Assembly: GCA_019119365.1 (NCBI GenBank)
Contig: DWXD01000034.1
Span: 1 to 60,417, forward strand
DNA: 60,417 nt
Direction of reading: 5' to 3'
DNA from: Candidatus Gemmiger stercoripullorum
GTDB lineage: Bacteria; Bacillota; Clostridia; Oscillospirales; Ruminococcaceae
A program made the translations under genes and the position numbers. This document shows positions 41,617 to 51,205 of this stretch, piece after piece (the stretch's first letter is position 1; each line of letters opens with the position of its first letter). The notes under the pieces are model-generated. The model saw nothing but the letters and a program-made list of their open reading frames with translations. It searched no databases and was not told the DNA's origin.

Positions 41617-42030
41617 TTACATTTCTTTGTTGTAGCGAATTTGAAAATACACATAGATCCCGGTCGTGAGAAGGTATCCGCCGACCAGCAGCAGGACTGC
41701 GCTCAGCCGCACCTGCATCAGAGCAAAGCAAAGCATGAGGGCGCTGTAAATATAGACCGACGCGTCATAAGCGCGCGCCTTTGCCTTGTTGGCGACCAAC
41801 TGATTTCTCTCGTCCGTCTGCTCGATGCGTAGCTGTTTTTCAAGCCCCGGGTCCGCCCTCACGGCCCATTGCCTCAGCAGTTCCCCGGCGCCCCAACCGA
41901 ACGCTCCGCAGCCGACCCCAAGCAGCACATACGGCAGTGGTGCGCTGCCTACGCCCATACGCGCCAGAATGAACCCGGCGACCACGGCCGCCAACCCCAG
42001 CAGCGAGATGATCCAGTATTTCGCTTTCAT
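41617..42030 (-). CDS. Four-helix membrane protein, DUF2178-like
   Basis: A 137-residue protein with two helical hairpins (about 5-45 and 88-125) separated by a charged segment containing IEQTDERNQLVANKAKARAY, which fits DUF2178. This family is often encoded behind a short XRE regulator, as here (4-bp spacing). Function unknown. Confidence 0.75.
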   Translation of the reverse strand: MKAKYWIISLLGLAAVVAGFILARMGVGSAPLPYVLLGVGCGAFGWGAGELLRQWAVRADPGLEKQLRIEQTDERNQLVANKAKARAYDASVYIYSALMLCFALMQVRLSAVLLLVGGYLLTTGIYVYFQIRYNKEM

Positions 42031-42033
42031 ACA

Positions 42034-42231
42034 TCATTCCTCCTCGTAGATGAAGATTTCTTCGATCGGCAGGCCAAAGTAGCGGGATATTTTGAACGCC
42101 AGCAGGATCGAAGGGTTATAGCGTCCGTTTTCCAGCGAGCCGATGGTCTGGCGTGAGACTTCCAGCGCATCGGCCAGCTGTTCCTGGTTGATGCCGCGCT
42201 GTTTGCGCAGCGCTTCCAAACGATTTTTCAA
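42034..42231 (-). CDS. Short XRE-family regulator
   Basis: A 65-residue helix-turn-helix protein made only of the DNA-binding domain (KQRGINQEQLADALEVSRQT, LENGRYNPSILLAFKISRYF) and an acidic tail. It belongs to the YozG/Xre-like autoregulators paired with DUF2178 membrane proteins. The start at 42231 has an AGGCCGC-type site, weaker than most. A perfect palindrome lies just upstream. Confidence 0.9.
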   Translation of the reverse strand: MKNRLEALRKQRGINQEQLADALEVSRQTIGSLENGRYNPSILLAFKISRYFGLPIEEIFIYEEE

Positions 42232-42260
42232 AGCGGCCTCCCCCCTGTCGATTCAGTTTT

Positions 42261-42278
42261 TGGAAAGCTTGCTTTCCA
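42261..42278. promoter_or_regulatory. Perfect 18-bp palindrome, probable XRE operator
   Basis: TGGAAAGC-TT-GCTTTCCA (8-bp arms). A further GCTTTCC half-site lies at 42324-42330 beyond the -35 box, so the regulator may bind on both sides of its promoter. Confidence 0.7.
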
Positions 42279-42291
42279 TTTCCTTGTCTTC

Positions 42292-42319
42292 AGTATACCA
42301 CGTCTCGCGAAAATGTCAA
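42292..42319 (-). promoter_or_regulatory. Promoter of the xre operon
   Basis: On the minus strand, TTGACA (42314-42319), 16-bp spacer, TATACT (42292-42297), between the palindrome and the extra half-site. Confidence 0.75.
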
Positions 42320-42337
42320 GTGTGCTTTCCGTTTTTT

Positions 42338-42374
42338 AAAAAAAACAGGACGCCCGCACAAGCGGACGTCCCAA
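42338..42374 (-). terminator. Terminator at the end of the pyrH-polC operon
   Basis: On the minus strand, GGGACGTCCGC pairs with GCGGGCGTCC and a run of eight T residues follows. Confidence 0.88.
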
Positions 42375-42450
42375 AAGAAGCAGAAGAGAAAGTGTACGGG
42401 GTAAGCCGGGCGGCGCCGGGCATGGCCGCCCGCAGGCGGCCAGAACGCCC

Positions 42451-45400
42451 CTACCCCAGCATGCTGAACAGATCGACCTGGCTGGTTTCGGGCAGGTTGC
42501 CCAGCGCGCCGACCTCGCGCAGCTTATCAAAGATGGACTGCGCCACGCCGGAGGCCTGCTGCAGTTCCTCGACCGAGATATACTCCTGGCCGTGGATGGT
42601 CGCTTCCTCCAGTGCGATGGCCGCGCTTTCGCCAAGGCCGCGCAGCGCGGTAAACGGCAGGCGCACCTTGCCGTCCTCCACGATATACTTGGCGGCGTAA
42701 CTCTTGCCCAGCTCAATGGGCAAAAACTGGCAGCCGCGCTGCAGCATCTCGTTTTCCAGCTGCAAACTGACCAGCGCGTCGTCATCCTTGGCGGTGCGTT
42801 CATCCTTGGGGATGCGCTCGTTGTCGCGCAGGTGCTGCTTGGCCACCCGCACGCCGCCGACGGCAGCCTCATAGTCGATGTCCGCGCCGCGCACCGTAAA
42901 GTAGACCGCATAGAAGATGGCCGGGTGGTAGACCTTGAACCACATCAAGCGGATGGCCGCCATCAGGTAGGCCACGGCGTGCGCCTTGGGGAACATATAC
43001 TTGATCTTGCGGCAGGATTCGATGTACCAGTCCGGCACATCGTGCTCGCGCATCGTCTCCTCCCAGCCGGGCTGGAAGCCGCCCTTGGCCACCTTGCCTT
43101 TGCGCACGGCCTCCATGATGTCAAACGCCGTCTTGGGTTCAAGCCCCTTGCGCAGAAGATACAGCATGATGCTGTCACGGCAGCCGATGACCTCCGCAAT
43201 CGTACAGGTCTTGGAGCGGATGAGCTCGTCGGCGTTGTTGGTCCAGACGTCGGTGCCGTGCGAAAGGCCGGAGATCTGGATGAGCTCGGAGAAGTTTTTC
43301 GGCTGGGCGTCCAGCAGCATCTGGCGCACAAAGTTCGTGCCCATTTCCGGGATGCCGAAGGTGCCGGTCTGGCTGCCGATCTGCTCCGGCGTGACGCCGA
43401 GCGCCTCGGTGGAAGTCAGCAGGCTGTAGACCTTGGGGTCGTTCATCGGCACCGAGTCGATGGGGATACCGGAATACTCCTCGAAATACTTGTAGAAAGT
43501 CGGCACATCATGGCCGAGCTCGTCCAGCTTGAGCAGCGTATCGTGCAGATATTTGAATTCAAAGTGGGTGGTCAGCAAACCGCCCTTGACGTCGTCGGCC
43601 GGGTGCTGGATCGCGCAGAAGTCGTAGATGTCGAAGGTATCCGGCACAACGACCATGCCGCCCGGGTGCTGGCCGGTCGTGCGCTTAACGCCGGTGCAGC
43701 CGATGCACAGGCGGTTTTCCTCGGCGCGGTTGACGGTGCGGCCGCGCTCCTCGAGATACTTTTTGACATAGCCGTAGGCCGTTTTGTCCTGCAGACCGGA
43801 AACAGTGCCCGCCTTGAAAACGTTCTCCTTGCCGAACAGTTCCTCGGTATAGCGGTGAACGTTGGACTGGTACATGCCGGAAAAGTTCAGGTCGATATCC
43901 GGCTCCTTATCGCCGTAGAAACCGAGGAAGGTCTCAAACGGGATATCGTGCCCGTCCATGACCATCGGCGTGCCGCAGACCGGGCACTTTTTGTCCGGCA
44001 GGTCGAAGCCGTCCATCGTCACGCCGTCGTCGATCCACTCGCTGTGCTGGCATTCGGGGCACAGGTAGTGCGGCGGCATGCTGTTGACTTCGGAGATGCC
44101 GGCAAAATGCGCGACGGCCGAGGAACCGACCGAGCCGCGGCTGCCGACCTGGTAGCCGCCCGCATTGGAGAACGCCACCAGCTTGACCGCAATGACGTAC
44201 AAAACGGCGTACCCGTGGCCGCAGATGGAATCCAGCTCTTTTTTGAGACGCTTTTGCAGCACATCGGGCAGCGGGTCGCCATAGCCCTTGCGCGCATGCT
44301 CCCAGGTGCCGCTGCGCAGCTGTTCTTCGGCGCCGGGGATGGACGGCGGGTAGGTCCCCTTGGGGATGGCCCGCAGGTTGCCGTCAATGGTCGCCGCGAC
44401 CTTGTTGGGGTTGGTCACGACGACTTCGAAAGCTTTTTCCTTGCCGAGATAACTGAAATCTTCGAGCAGATCGGGTGTTGTGCGGTAATACAGCGGGGCC
44501 TGGTTGTCAGCGTCTTTAAAGCCGTTGCCTGCCTGCAGGATGGCGCGGTAGGCAGCGTCCTCCGGTTCCTGGAAATGCACGTCGCCGGTCGCGATGACCG
44601 GCTTGTGCAGTTCTTCGCCCAGGGCCACGACGGTGCGGTTATAATTCTTGATGGCCTCGATGGAATCGACCTGACCGTTGCGCACCATGAATTCATTGTT
44701 GCCCAGGGGCTGGATTTCGAGAAAATCGTAATAATCGGCAATGCGCAGCAGTTCATCATGGCTTTTTCCGGCCACGATCGCCCTGTAAAGTTCTCCTGCT
44801 TCACAGGCAGAAGAGAGCAGCAGACCCTCGCGGTACTGGTTGAGCACGCTGCGCGGTACGCGCGGCTTTTTAAAGAAATATTTGGTGTGCGCCTCGCTGA
44901 CGATGCGGTAAAGGTTTTTGAGGCCGGTCTGGTTCTGCACAAGAATGATCAGGTGGTAATACTTTTTCTTCAGCACCTCTTTGTTGCCGCCAAGACCGGT
45001 GTTGATCTCTTCGACCGTATCGATCCCCTTTTCGCGCAGGTCCTCAAGCATCTTTTCATAGATGCGGGCCAGCGCCATGGCGTCGTCGACCGCACGGTGG
45101 TGGTTGAAGGGCGGGATTTCCAGATGCTTGTTGATGGTATCCAGCTTATAGTTGTGCAGCCCCGGGAACAGCGCCTGCGCCATGGGCAGCGTATCAATAT
45201 AGGTGTTGTCGAACGAAACGCCCGCGCGCTCCCCTGCCCGGCGGATAAACAGCATATCAAAGCTGTTCGCGTTGTGCGCCACCAGCACATGGTCGCCGCA
45301 GAATTCCTTGAATTGGCGAATAGCTTCCTCCGGCGCGGGGGCGTCGGCCACCATGCCGTCGTTGATGCCGGTCAGCTCCACCACCCGGGCCGGAATGGGC

Positions 45401-46758
45401 CTGCCCGGGTTGACAAAGGTACAGAATTTCTTTTCTTCGTTGATGCGGCCATTTTCCACAAAAACTGCGCCGATCTCGGTCAGGCGGTCGTTGTTGGGGT
45501 CCAGGCCGGTGGTCTCGGTATCGAACACAACAAAGCTGCCGCTGACCGGCTGCTCGGCCTTGCCGTACACCGTCGGCACCATATCGTCGACAAAGTACGC
45601 CTCACAGCCGTAGATCAGCTTGAAATCCGGGTCCTTCTTGTGGATATCGTCGGCCGCGAGCATCGCTTCCGGGTAGCCCTGGCAGACGCCGTGGTCGGTG
45701 ATGGCGATGGCGCGGTGGCCCATGCGGTGCGCAAGGCGCACGACCTTGCCGGGGTCGCAGAAGCCGTCCATCGAGCTCGACTTGGTGTGCAGGTGCAGCT
45801 CAACGCGCTTTTGTCCCTCGGGCGCCGTATCCTGCCGCGGTTCGCGCTCGACCTGCAGGACGTCATACGGCAGCAGAACGTAGTCGCGCTCGTACTTGTC
45901 ATAGGTATAGTTGCCGCGCACGATCAGCGTCGTACAGGGTTTGAGGCCTTCCCACTTGGACATGTCCTCGTTGTCGTCGCCGAGGACCTTGAGATTGATC
46001 GAACCGTTATAGTCTGTAATGGACGTGAAATAGATCTTGCGGCGGCTGCCCTTGATCTCGGTGGCGAACACATCGCCCCAGACCGTGATCTTGCCGCCGT
46101 CGCCCAGATCGTTGAGCGGGCGCAGGTCGGCCGGTTTGAACGGCTTGCCGTGGAACAGCTTGGGCGGCGTGGCGGTCAGCGCCAGGCCGTCGATCGTAAA
46201 CGGCGCGACCTCCTCTTTTGCCTTGAACTGGACGGCCGGGGTCTTTTCGGCCACACGGCGCTCCAGGGCCTGTTCGTCCATCTGGGCGGCCACGTCCTTC
46301 ATGCGCACGATGGGCAGCGAGCCGGTGCGCTCCTGGATCAGTTCCGCCAGATGGCGCGGAAAGTCGACGCTTTCAAGGATGGTGCGCCCGGCGTTGACGC
46401 GCACGGTGAGACCGTCCGGCTCAAACACAACGGGCTGGTCTTTGTCCAGAAAACCGTTGACCGGCATGCCCTGGCCTTTGAGCTCTTCGATCAGCATGGC
46501 GACGGATTCCGGCGTGATGGCGCTGTAAGAAAAATAATTTTTCAGCTGCAGCTCATACCCGGCAAAAACGGCCTGCAGGGACGCCAAAAGACGCCCGCAC
46601 AGCGCCGGGTCCAAAGGAGCGGCGCTGCGCAGGCTGATGACGACGGTGCGGGAGGTGCGGAACAGCTCCACACGCTCGACCACGACCCCGCCGAAGGCGC
46701 TGTTGAACTGGGCGTCGGCCGTAAACTGCGGCCAGACCTGGGTCACATAAGGTTTCAA
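42451..46758 (-). CDS. polC: DNA polymerase III, PolC-type alpha subunit
   Basis: A 1435-residue replicative polymerase of Gram-positive type. Domains in order: N-terminal domain, OB fold (KITVWGDVFATEIKG, about 240-330), PHP part (VELHLHTKSSSMDG), inserted 3'-5' proofreading exonuclease (FVVFDTETTGLDP, about 420-590), second PHP part, zinc knuckle (CPECQHSEW and CPVCGTPM), and the polymerase palm with DIDLNFSG. The start is TTG 46758, placed right after AAAAGGAG; the open frame upstream overlaps ispG and is not coding. Length matches PolC (about 1437 in Bacillus). It is the last gene of the pyrH operon. Confidence 0.96.
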   Translation of the reverse strand: MKPYVTQVWPQFTADAQFNSAFGGVVVERVELFRTSRTVVISLRSAAPLDPALCGRLLASLQAVFAGYELQLKNYFSYSAITPESVAMLIEELKGQGMPVNGFLDKDQPVVFEPDGLTVRVNAGRTILESVDFPRHLAELIQERTGSLPIVRMKDVAAQMDEQALERRVAEKTPAVQFKAKEEVAPFTIDGLALTATPPKLFHGKPFKPADLRPLNDLGDGGKITVWGDVFATEIKGSRRKIYFTSITDYNGSINLKVLGDDNEDMSKWEGLKPCTTLIVRGNYTYDKYERDYVLLPYDVLQVEREPRQDTAPEGQKRVELHLHTKSSSMDGFCDPGKVVRLAHRMGHRAIAITDHGVCQGYPEAMLAADDIHKKDPDFKLIYGCEAYFVDDMVPTVYGKAEQPVSGSFVVFDTETTGLDPNNDRLTEIGAVFVENGRINEEKKFCTFVNPGRPIPARVVELTGINDGMVADAPAPEEAIRQFKEFCGDHVLVAHNANSFDMLFIRRAGERAGVSFDNTYIDTLPMAQALFPGLHNYKLDTINKHLEIPPFNHHRAVDDAMALARIYEKMLEDLREKGIDTVEEINTGLGGNKEVLKKKYYHLIILVQNQTGLKNLYRIVSEAHTKYFFKKPRVPRSVLNQYREGLLLSSACEAGELYRAIVAGKSHDELLRIADYYDFLEIQPLGNNEFMVRNGQVDSIEAIKNYNRTVVALGEELHKPVIATGDVHFQEPEDAAYRAILQAGNGFKDADNQAPLYYRTTPDLLEDFSYLGKEKAFEVVVTNPNKVAATIDGNLRAIPKGTYPPSIPGAEEQLRSGTWEHARKGYGDPLPDVLQKRLKKELDSICGHGYAVLYVIAVKLVAFSNAGGYQVGSRGSVGSSAVAHFAGISEVNSMPPHYLCPECQHSEWIDDGVTMDGFDLPDKKCPVCGTPMVMDGHDIPFETFLGFYGDKEPDIDLNFSGMYQSNVHRYTEELFGKENVFKAGTVSGLQDKTAYGYVKKYLEERGRTVNRAEENRLCIGCTGVKRTTGQHPGGMVVVPDTFDIYDFCAIQHPADDVKGGLLTTHFEFKYLHDTLLKLDELGHDVPTFYKYFEEYSGIPIDSVPMNDPKVYSLLTSTEALGVTPEQIGSQTGTFGIPEMGTNFVRQMLLDAQPKNFSELIQISGLSHGTDVWTNNADELIRSKTCTIAEVIGCRDSIMLYLLRKGLEPKTAFDIMEAVRKGKVAKGGFQPGWEETMREHDVPDWYIESCRKIKYMFPKAHAVAYLMAAIRLMWFKVYHPAIFYAVYFTVRGADIDYEAAVGGVRVAKQHLRDNERIPKDERTAKDDDALVSLQLENEMLQRGCQFLPIELGKSYAAKYIVEDGKVRLPFTALRGLGESAAIALEEATIHGQEYISVEELQQASGVAQSIFDKLREVGALGNLPETSQVDLFSMLG

Positions 46759-46786
46759 AGAAACTCCTTTTCCGGCACAGCCGGTT

Positions 46787-47839
46787 TTACAGCTTATAGA
46801 TCTCGTCGATGAATTGGTCGACAATGTTCTCCTTGAGCATCCGCACACGCTGGCCGCGGATGAAGAGCAGCGCTTCGTCCTTGCCGCCCGCAATGCCGAT
46901 ATCGGCGTCGGACGCTTCGCCCGGGCCGTTGACGATGCAGCCCATAATCGCGATCTTGAGCGGCTTTTTGAAGCCGTCGGCACGCAGGCGGTCCTCGACC
47001 TGTTTGGCGATCTCCATCATCGGGTACTGGGTACGGCCGCAGGTCGGGCAGCTGATGATCTCGGGCCCGGCCACGGCGTAGCCGACGGCGCGCAGAATGT
47101 CATACCCGGCGTACACCTCGTTTTCGGGTTCGTCGGTCAGGCTGACGCGCAGCGTATCGCCGATGCCCTCGAGCAGCAGCCCGCCGATGCCCATGCCGGA
47201 TTTGATCAAGCCCATGCGGTTGCCGCCCGCCTCCGTCACGCCGACATGCAGCGGGTAATCGGTCTGCGCCGAAAGCATGCGGTAGGCGGCCATCATGCGC
47301 GGCACGTTGGAGGATTTGATCGAGATCACGATGTTGTCAAAGTCATGCTTTTCGAGCAGGCGCACATGGTACATGGCGCTTTCGACCATCGCCTCGGGTA
47401 CCGGCGCGCCGTATTTGGCAAGGATATGCTTTTCCAGGCTGCCGCCGTTCACGCCGATGCGGATGGGTACGCCTTTTGCGTTGCAGGCGTCGGCCACCGC
47501 CTTGACGCGGTCGTCCGCGCCGATGTTGCCGGGGTTGATGCGGATCTTGTCCGCCCCGGCGTCGAGCGCCGCCAGCGCGGCCTTGTAGTCAAAGTGGATA
47601 TCGGCCACGACCGGGATGTCGACCGCTTCCTTGATGGCGGCGACGACAGCGGCGTCGGCCGGGGTAGGCACCGTGACGCGCACGATCTGGCAGCCGGCTT
47701 TGGCCACACGCCGGGCCTGTTCGACATTGCCCGCGATATCCTTCACGGGCACATTGAGCATGGTCTGCACGGCGATCGGCTCGTTGCCGCCGATCGTAAC
47801 ATTGCCGATCCTGACCGTCCGTTTGCACTGACGCTGCAT
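46787..47839 (-). CDS. ispG: 4-hydroxy-3-methylbut-2-en-1-yl diphosphate synthase
   Basis: A 350-residue iron-sulfur enzyme of the MEP isoprenoid pathway. It has the TIM-barrel start VRIGNVTIGGNEPIAVQTM and the C-terminal Fe4S4 domain with CPTCGRTQYP and MGCIVNGPGEASDADIGIAG. ATG 47839 follows AAGGAGTGTC. It lies between rseP and polC and shares the operon with dxr, another MEP enzyme. Confidence 0.96.
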   Translation of the reverse strand: MQRQCKRTVRIGNVTIGGNEPIAVQTMLNVPVKDIAGNVEQARRVAKAGCQIVRVTVPTPADAAVVAAIKEAVDIPVVADIHFDYKAALAALDAGADKIRINPGNIGADDRVKAVADACNAKGVPIRIGVNGGSLEKHILAKYGAPVPEAMVESAMYHVRLLEKHDFDNIVISIKSSNVPRMMAAYRMLSAQTDYPLHVGVTEAGGNRMGLIKSGMGIGGLLLEGIGDTLRVSLTDEPENEVYAGYDILRAVGYAVAGPEIISCPTCGRTQYPMMEIAKQVEDRLRADGFKKPLKIAIMGCIVNGPGEASDADIGIAGGKDEALLFIRGQRVRMLKENIVDQFIDEIYKL

Positions 47840-47851
47840 AGCTGACACTCC

Positions 47852-48949
47852 TTATAAAAATTTTGTGATATCCGAAAACGTCACCGCCACCATCAGCATG
47901 AGCAGTGCGACGATACCCGCCGCATTGACCATTGCCTGGATGCGGGCCGGGACGGCGCGGCGCGTAAGCCCTTCAAACGCCAGAAACAGCAGCTTGCAGC
48001 CGTCCAGCCCCGGGATGGGCAGCAGGTTGAAGATGCCCAGGTTGATCGTGATGAGCGCGGCCAGGCTGAGCACGTCCTGCCAGCCGTACTGCACGGCCTG
48101 GCTGATCGTGCTGACGACGCCGACCGGCCCCGACAGCTGGTTGATCCCAACGCGGCCGGTGAACATATCAGCAAAGCCGCGCAGGATCGCACGGGCATAG
48201 TAGGCGAAATAGCGCGCCGCCCACCCCGCGACCGCATGCGGCGTGCGGGCGATGCCGTAGACCTGAAAATCGAGCACCAGCGTATCGGCTCCGTTTTCTG
48301 CGGTGGCGGAATCGAAACGGACCGCCGGCAGGTGAACGATCTCGCCGCCGCGCAGCACCGTCATCGGGGCGGTGTGATTCTGAACGCGCTGGAGTTCATA
48401 GACGATATCCTCCGCCACAAAGCAGATATGGCCGTTCACCGCCAGCACCTCGTCCCCCGCCTGCAGGCCGCTGGCGGCGCTGCTGGGGTTTTCGCCGATA
48501 AAATCATAGATTACGCAGCTTGTGATGGGCCCGCGGAGGCACAGCAGCATAACGAGCACGAGATACCCCAGCACGAAATTCATCGCCGCGCCGGAAAGGA
48601 TCACAAAGAAACGCTGCCACGGCCCCGCTTCGTCGAAATTTTTGCCGCTGATCACCGCGGGCAGCGGCGCCGCGCTTCCGGCGCGCGCACACGGCGGTGG
48701 CTGCGCGCCTTCCTCCTCATCGCCGTTTTCCCCCGGCATGGCATTATAGCCGCCCAGCGGCAGCAGGCGAACGCTGTACCGTGTCCCGTTTTTGACGCGC
48801 GACCAGACAGCCGGGCCAAAGCCGATGGAAAACTCCTGCACATGGATGCCGCACCGGCGCGCCGCCAGGAAATGCCCCAGCTCGTGCACCAGCACGACCG
48901 TGCCAAACACCAGAACTGTCGCAATCACCGTGAGAAGGGCTGTGAGCAT
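47852..48949 (-). CDS. rseP: RIP metalloprotease RseP (site-2 protease)
   Basis: A 365-residue intramembrane zinc protease. H22, E23 and H26 form the HELGH motif in the first helix, a PDZ domain (about 170-240, GLQAGDEVLAVNGH) follows, and the second active-site motif NLLPIPGLDG is in the last third. Four membrane helices. ATG 48949 follows GAACGAGGTGTC. Such proteases release membrane-bound anti-sigma factors or pheromones. The dxr-rseP-ispG order is standard in Firmicutes. Confidence 0.94.
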   Translation of the reverse strand: MLTALLTVIATVLVFGTVVLVHELGHFLAARRCGIHVQEFSIGFGPAVWSRVKNGTRYSVRLLPLGGYNAMPGENGDEEEGAQPPPCARAGSAAPLPAVISGKNFDEAGPWQRFFVILSGAAMNFVLGYLVLVMLLCLRGPITSCVIYDFIGENPSSAASGLQAGDEVLAVNGHICFVAEDIVYELQRVQNHTAPMTVLRGGEIVHLPAVRFDSATAENGADTLVLDFQVYGIARTPHAVAGWAARYFAYYARAILRGFADMFTGRVGINQLSGPVGVVSTISQAVQYGWQDVLSLAALITINLGIFNLLPIPGLDGCKLLFLAFEGLTRRAVPARIQAMVNAAGIVALLMLMVAVTFSDITKFL

Positions 48950-49000
48950 AGACACCTCGTTCCTGCGCACGCCGGGAAAGGCGCGCGCGGGTCATGAAAA

Positions 49001-50152
49001 TTACAGATGGGCGCGCACATAGGCCCGGGCCATTGCGTCGCAGTCCCAGACATCCTGCAGCGTATAATCGCCGCCGAACGCCTCACTGTCCACAACGCCC
49101 TCGACCAGGCGGCCGATGTCCAAAAATCCGATCTTGTCCTGCAAAAACAGGCGCACGGCTTCTTCATTTGCGCCGTTGGCCGCGCAGGGGGCCAGGCCGC
49201 CCTTGCGGATCGCTTTTTTGCAGGCGGCCAGGCAGCGGAAGGTCTCTTCGTCCGCCACGTCAAAGCTCAGGTGCTTGAGCGCGGCGAAATCGAGCTCCGG
49301 CGCCGGGGAAGGCAGCCGGTCGGGCCAGGTCAGCGCATATTGGATCGGGATGCGCATGTCCGGCACGCCGAGCTGCGCAATGACGGAATTGTCCGCAAAC
49401 TGTACGGCCGAGTGGATAACGCTCTCGCGCTGGACGACGATCTGGACACGGTCTTCCGGCAAGCCGAACAGCCAGACCGCCTCGATCAGCTCAAGGCCCT
49501 TGTTCATCAGCGTGGCCGAGTCGATCGTGATCTTGGCGCCCATATTCCAGTTGGGGTGCTTGAGGGCGTCCTCCTTCTTTTTTCCGGCCAGTTCTTCCCG
49601 CTTCATGCCGAAAAACGGACCGCCGGATGCCGTCAGCAAAATCTTTGTCAGCCGCTTGGCCGAATGAGCGTCCTGCAGGCACTGGAAGATGGCCGAGTGC
49701 TCGCTGTCTACCGGCAGCAAGTGCACGCCTTTGCGGCGCACTGCGTCGGTGACAAGATGCCCGCCTGTGACAAGGCTCTCCTTATTGGCGAGCGCAAGGT
49801 CGTGCCCGCTCTCGATGGCCGCCAGCGAAGCCGCCAGCCCGGCGATGCCGACCACCGCGTTGAGAACGACGTCCGCGCCGTCCATCGCCGCCAGCGTGCG
49901 GATGCCTTCGGCCCCTTTGAGCAGGCGCGGCGCATCGGCGGCGCCTGCCAGCGCCGCTTCCAGCCGGTCATAGGCGTCCGGGTCGGCCACCGCAACCACG
50001 CGCGGGTGGAACTCGCCGATCTGCGCCAGCAGCTTCTCCACACTGGAATTGGCTGCCAAGCCAAAGATTTCATACCCGTGCATGCGGGCCACATCCAGGC
50101 TTTGGGTGCCAATCGAACCGGTAGAGCCGAGAAGAGTGATCTTTTTTGCCAT
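49001..50152 (-). CDS. dxr: 1-deoxy-D-xylulose-5-phosphate reductoisomerase
   Basis: A 383-residue NADPH-dependent enzyme, the second step of the MEP pathway. NADPH site ITLLGSTGSIGTQSL at the start, LANKESLVTGG and the substrate loop ASGGPFFG, then the C-terminal helical domain. Of the two adjacent ATG codons I prefer 50152, which has better spacing from AAAAGGAG. It follows cdsA and precedes rseP. Confidence 0.96.
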   Translation of the reverse strand: MAKKITLLGSTGSIGTQSLDVARMHGYEIFGLAANSSVEKLLAQIGEFHPRVVAVADPDAYDRLEAALAGAADAPRLLKGAEGIRTLAAMDGADVVLNAVVGIAGLAASLAAIESGHDLALANKESLVTGGHLVTDAVRRKGVHLLPVDSEHSAIFQCLQDAHSAKRLTKILLTASGGPFFGMKREELAGKKKEDALKHPNWNMGAKITIDSATLMNKGLELIEAVWLFGLPEDRVQIVVQRESVIHSAVQFADNSVIAQLGVPDMRIPIQYALTWPDRLPSPAPELDFAALKHLSFDVADEETFRCLAACKKAIRKGGLAPCAANGANEEAVRLFLQDKIGFLDIGRLVEGVVDSEAFGGDYTLQDVWDCDAMARAYVRAHL

Positions 50153-50172
50153 CATATAGCTCCTTTTGTACG

Positions 50173-51039
50173 TCAGCGCGCAAACAGGTAAAAGAAATAC
50201 CGTACCCCGATCGAAACGAACGGCGCGATAAACATCACGCTGTCAAAGCGGTCGAGGATGCCGCCGTGGCCGGGGAAGATCGTGCCATAGTCCTTGATAC
50301 CGGCCTGACGCTTGACAGCCGATGCAAACAGATCCCCAAGGATGCCAAGCACCGAGGCCACCGCGCCGAAGGCCAGAACAACGAGATAATGCCGCGGGGT
50401 GATCGTGATGGTCAAAAGCGGGAAGCGCGCGTCCAGCACGCTGTACACGAACGTGACCAGCACACCGGCCGCCATGCTGCCGGCAATGCCGCCCGCGGCG
50501 CCTTCGACCGTTTTGTGCGGGCTGACAAGCGGGGCCAGCTTGCGGCGGCCGAACGCCCGGCCCGTGAAATACGCCATCGTGTCCCCGCCCCAGGCAAAGC
50601 AGAGGATCAGCAGGATAAAATAGACGGCGTCATAGCCGTAGGTTCCTGTTGGCAGCGTCCGCTTGAGGTGGACCAGCGAATAAAAGCAGAACAGGATCAC
50701 CCCGCTGAAATACACAAAACCGGCCAGTTTGGTGAAGTCCAGCGTTTGATGCCGGGCGATCAGGCAGATATTATAGTACAGCACGACCAAAAAGCTGGCC
50801 GGCAGCACCAGCGCCCGCACAGCGGCGCTGCTGGAGAGCATGATCAACATGGTGTACGGCACCGCCACGGCATACAGATACCACTGCCTGCGGCCGAAGC
50901 CCATGGCGGAATAGACCTCGTGCATGCCGATCAAACAGATCAGCGCCAGCACCAGATCAAACAGGACGGTATCGAAAAAAGCCAGTACGACGGCCAGAAG
51001 GCACAGGCCGACAGCGGCGGTCACAACACGGGTCTTCAT
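50173..51039 (-). CDS. cdsA: Phosphatidate cytidylyltransferase
   Basis: A 288-residue membrane enzyme that makes CDP-diacylglycerol for phospholipids. Eight hydrophobic segments; the family signature is complete near the C-terminus (SAVKRQAGIKDYGTIFPGHG followed by GILDRFDS). It is followed 20 bp later by dxr. The gene that normally precedes it, uppS, is absent here. Confidence 0.95.
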   Translation of the reverse strand: MKTRVVTAAVGLCLLAVVLAFFDTVLFDLVLALICLIGMHEVYSAMGFGRRQWYLYAVAVPYTMLIMLSSSAAVRALVLPASFLVVLYYNICLIARHQTLDFTKLAGFVYFSGVILFCFYSLVHLKRTLPTGTYGYDAVYFILLILCFAWGGDTMAYFTGRAFGRRKLAPLVSPHKTVEGAAGGIAGSMAAGVLVTFVYSVLDARFPLLTITITPRHYLVVLAFGAVASVLGILGDLFASAVKRQAGIKDYGTIFPGHGGILDRFDSVMFIAPFVSIGVRYFFYLFAR

Positions 51040-51149
51040 AGAACGGCGTTCCTTTCGGGCTGCAGGCGGGAGTAGCGGCTATAACCTTATATATGCGCGG
51101 CAGGCGCGGGCAAAACCGCGCCGGACCCGCCCAGCCGGGAATTCGGGAT

Positions 51150-51186
51150 AGTAAGAGTGTGCCGCGCGAAAAAACAGCGCGGCACA
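51150..51186. other. Stable hairpin between frr and cdsA
   Basis: GTGTGCCGCGC pairs perfectly with GCGCGGCACAC around a 9-base A-rich loop, 20-50 bp after the frr stop. No U-tract follows on the minus strand, so it may protect or process the mRNA rather than end it. The sequence up to cdsA contains no uppS. Confidence 0.55.
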
Positions 51187-51205
51187 CGGTGGGAAGCCGA
51201 ACGGA

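Noticed and set aside
42592-46812. A 1406-codon open frame on the plus strand opposite polC
   Set aside because: It mirrors polC in the antisense frame of GC-rich DNA, has no ribosome site and reads as His/Val/Asp-rich low-information sequence. Similar long antisense frames lie opposite rnr (30712-32889), valS (22440-24704) and the topoisomerase pair (38371-40842).
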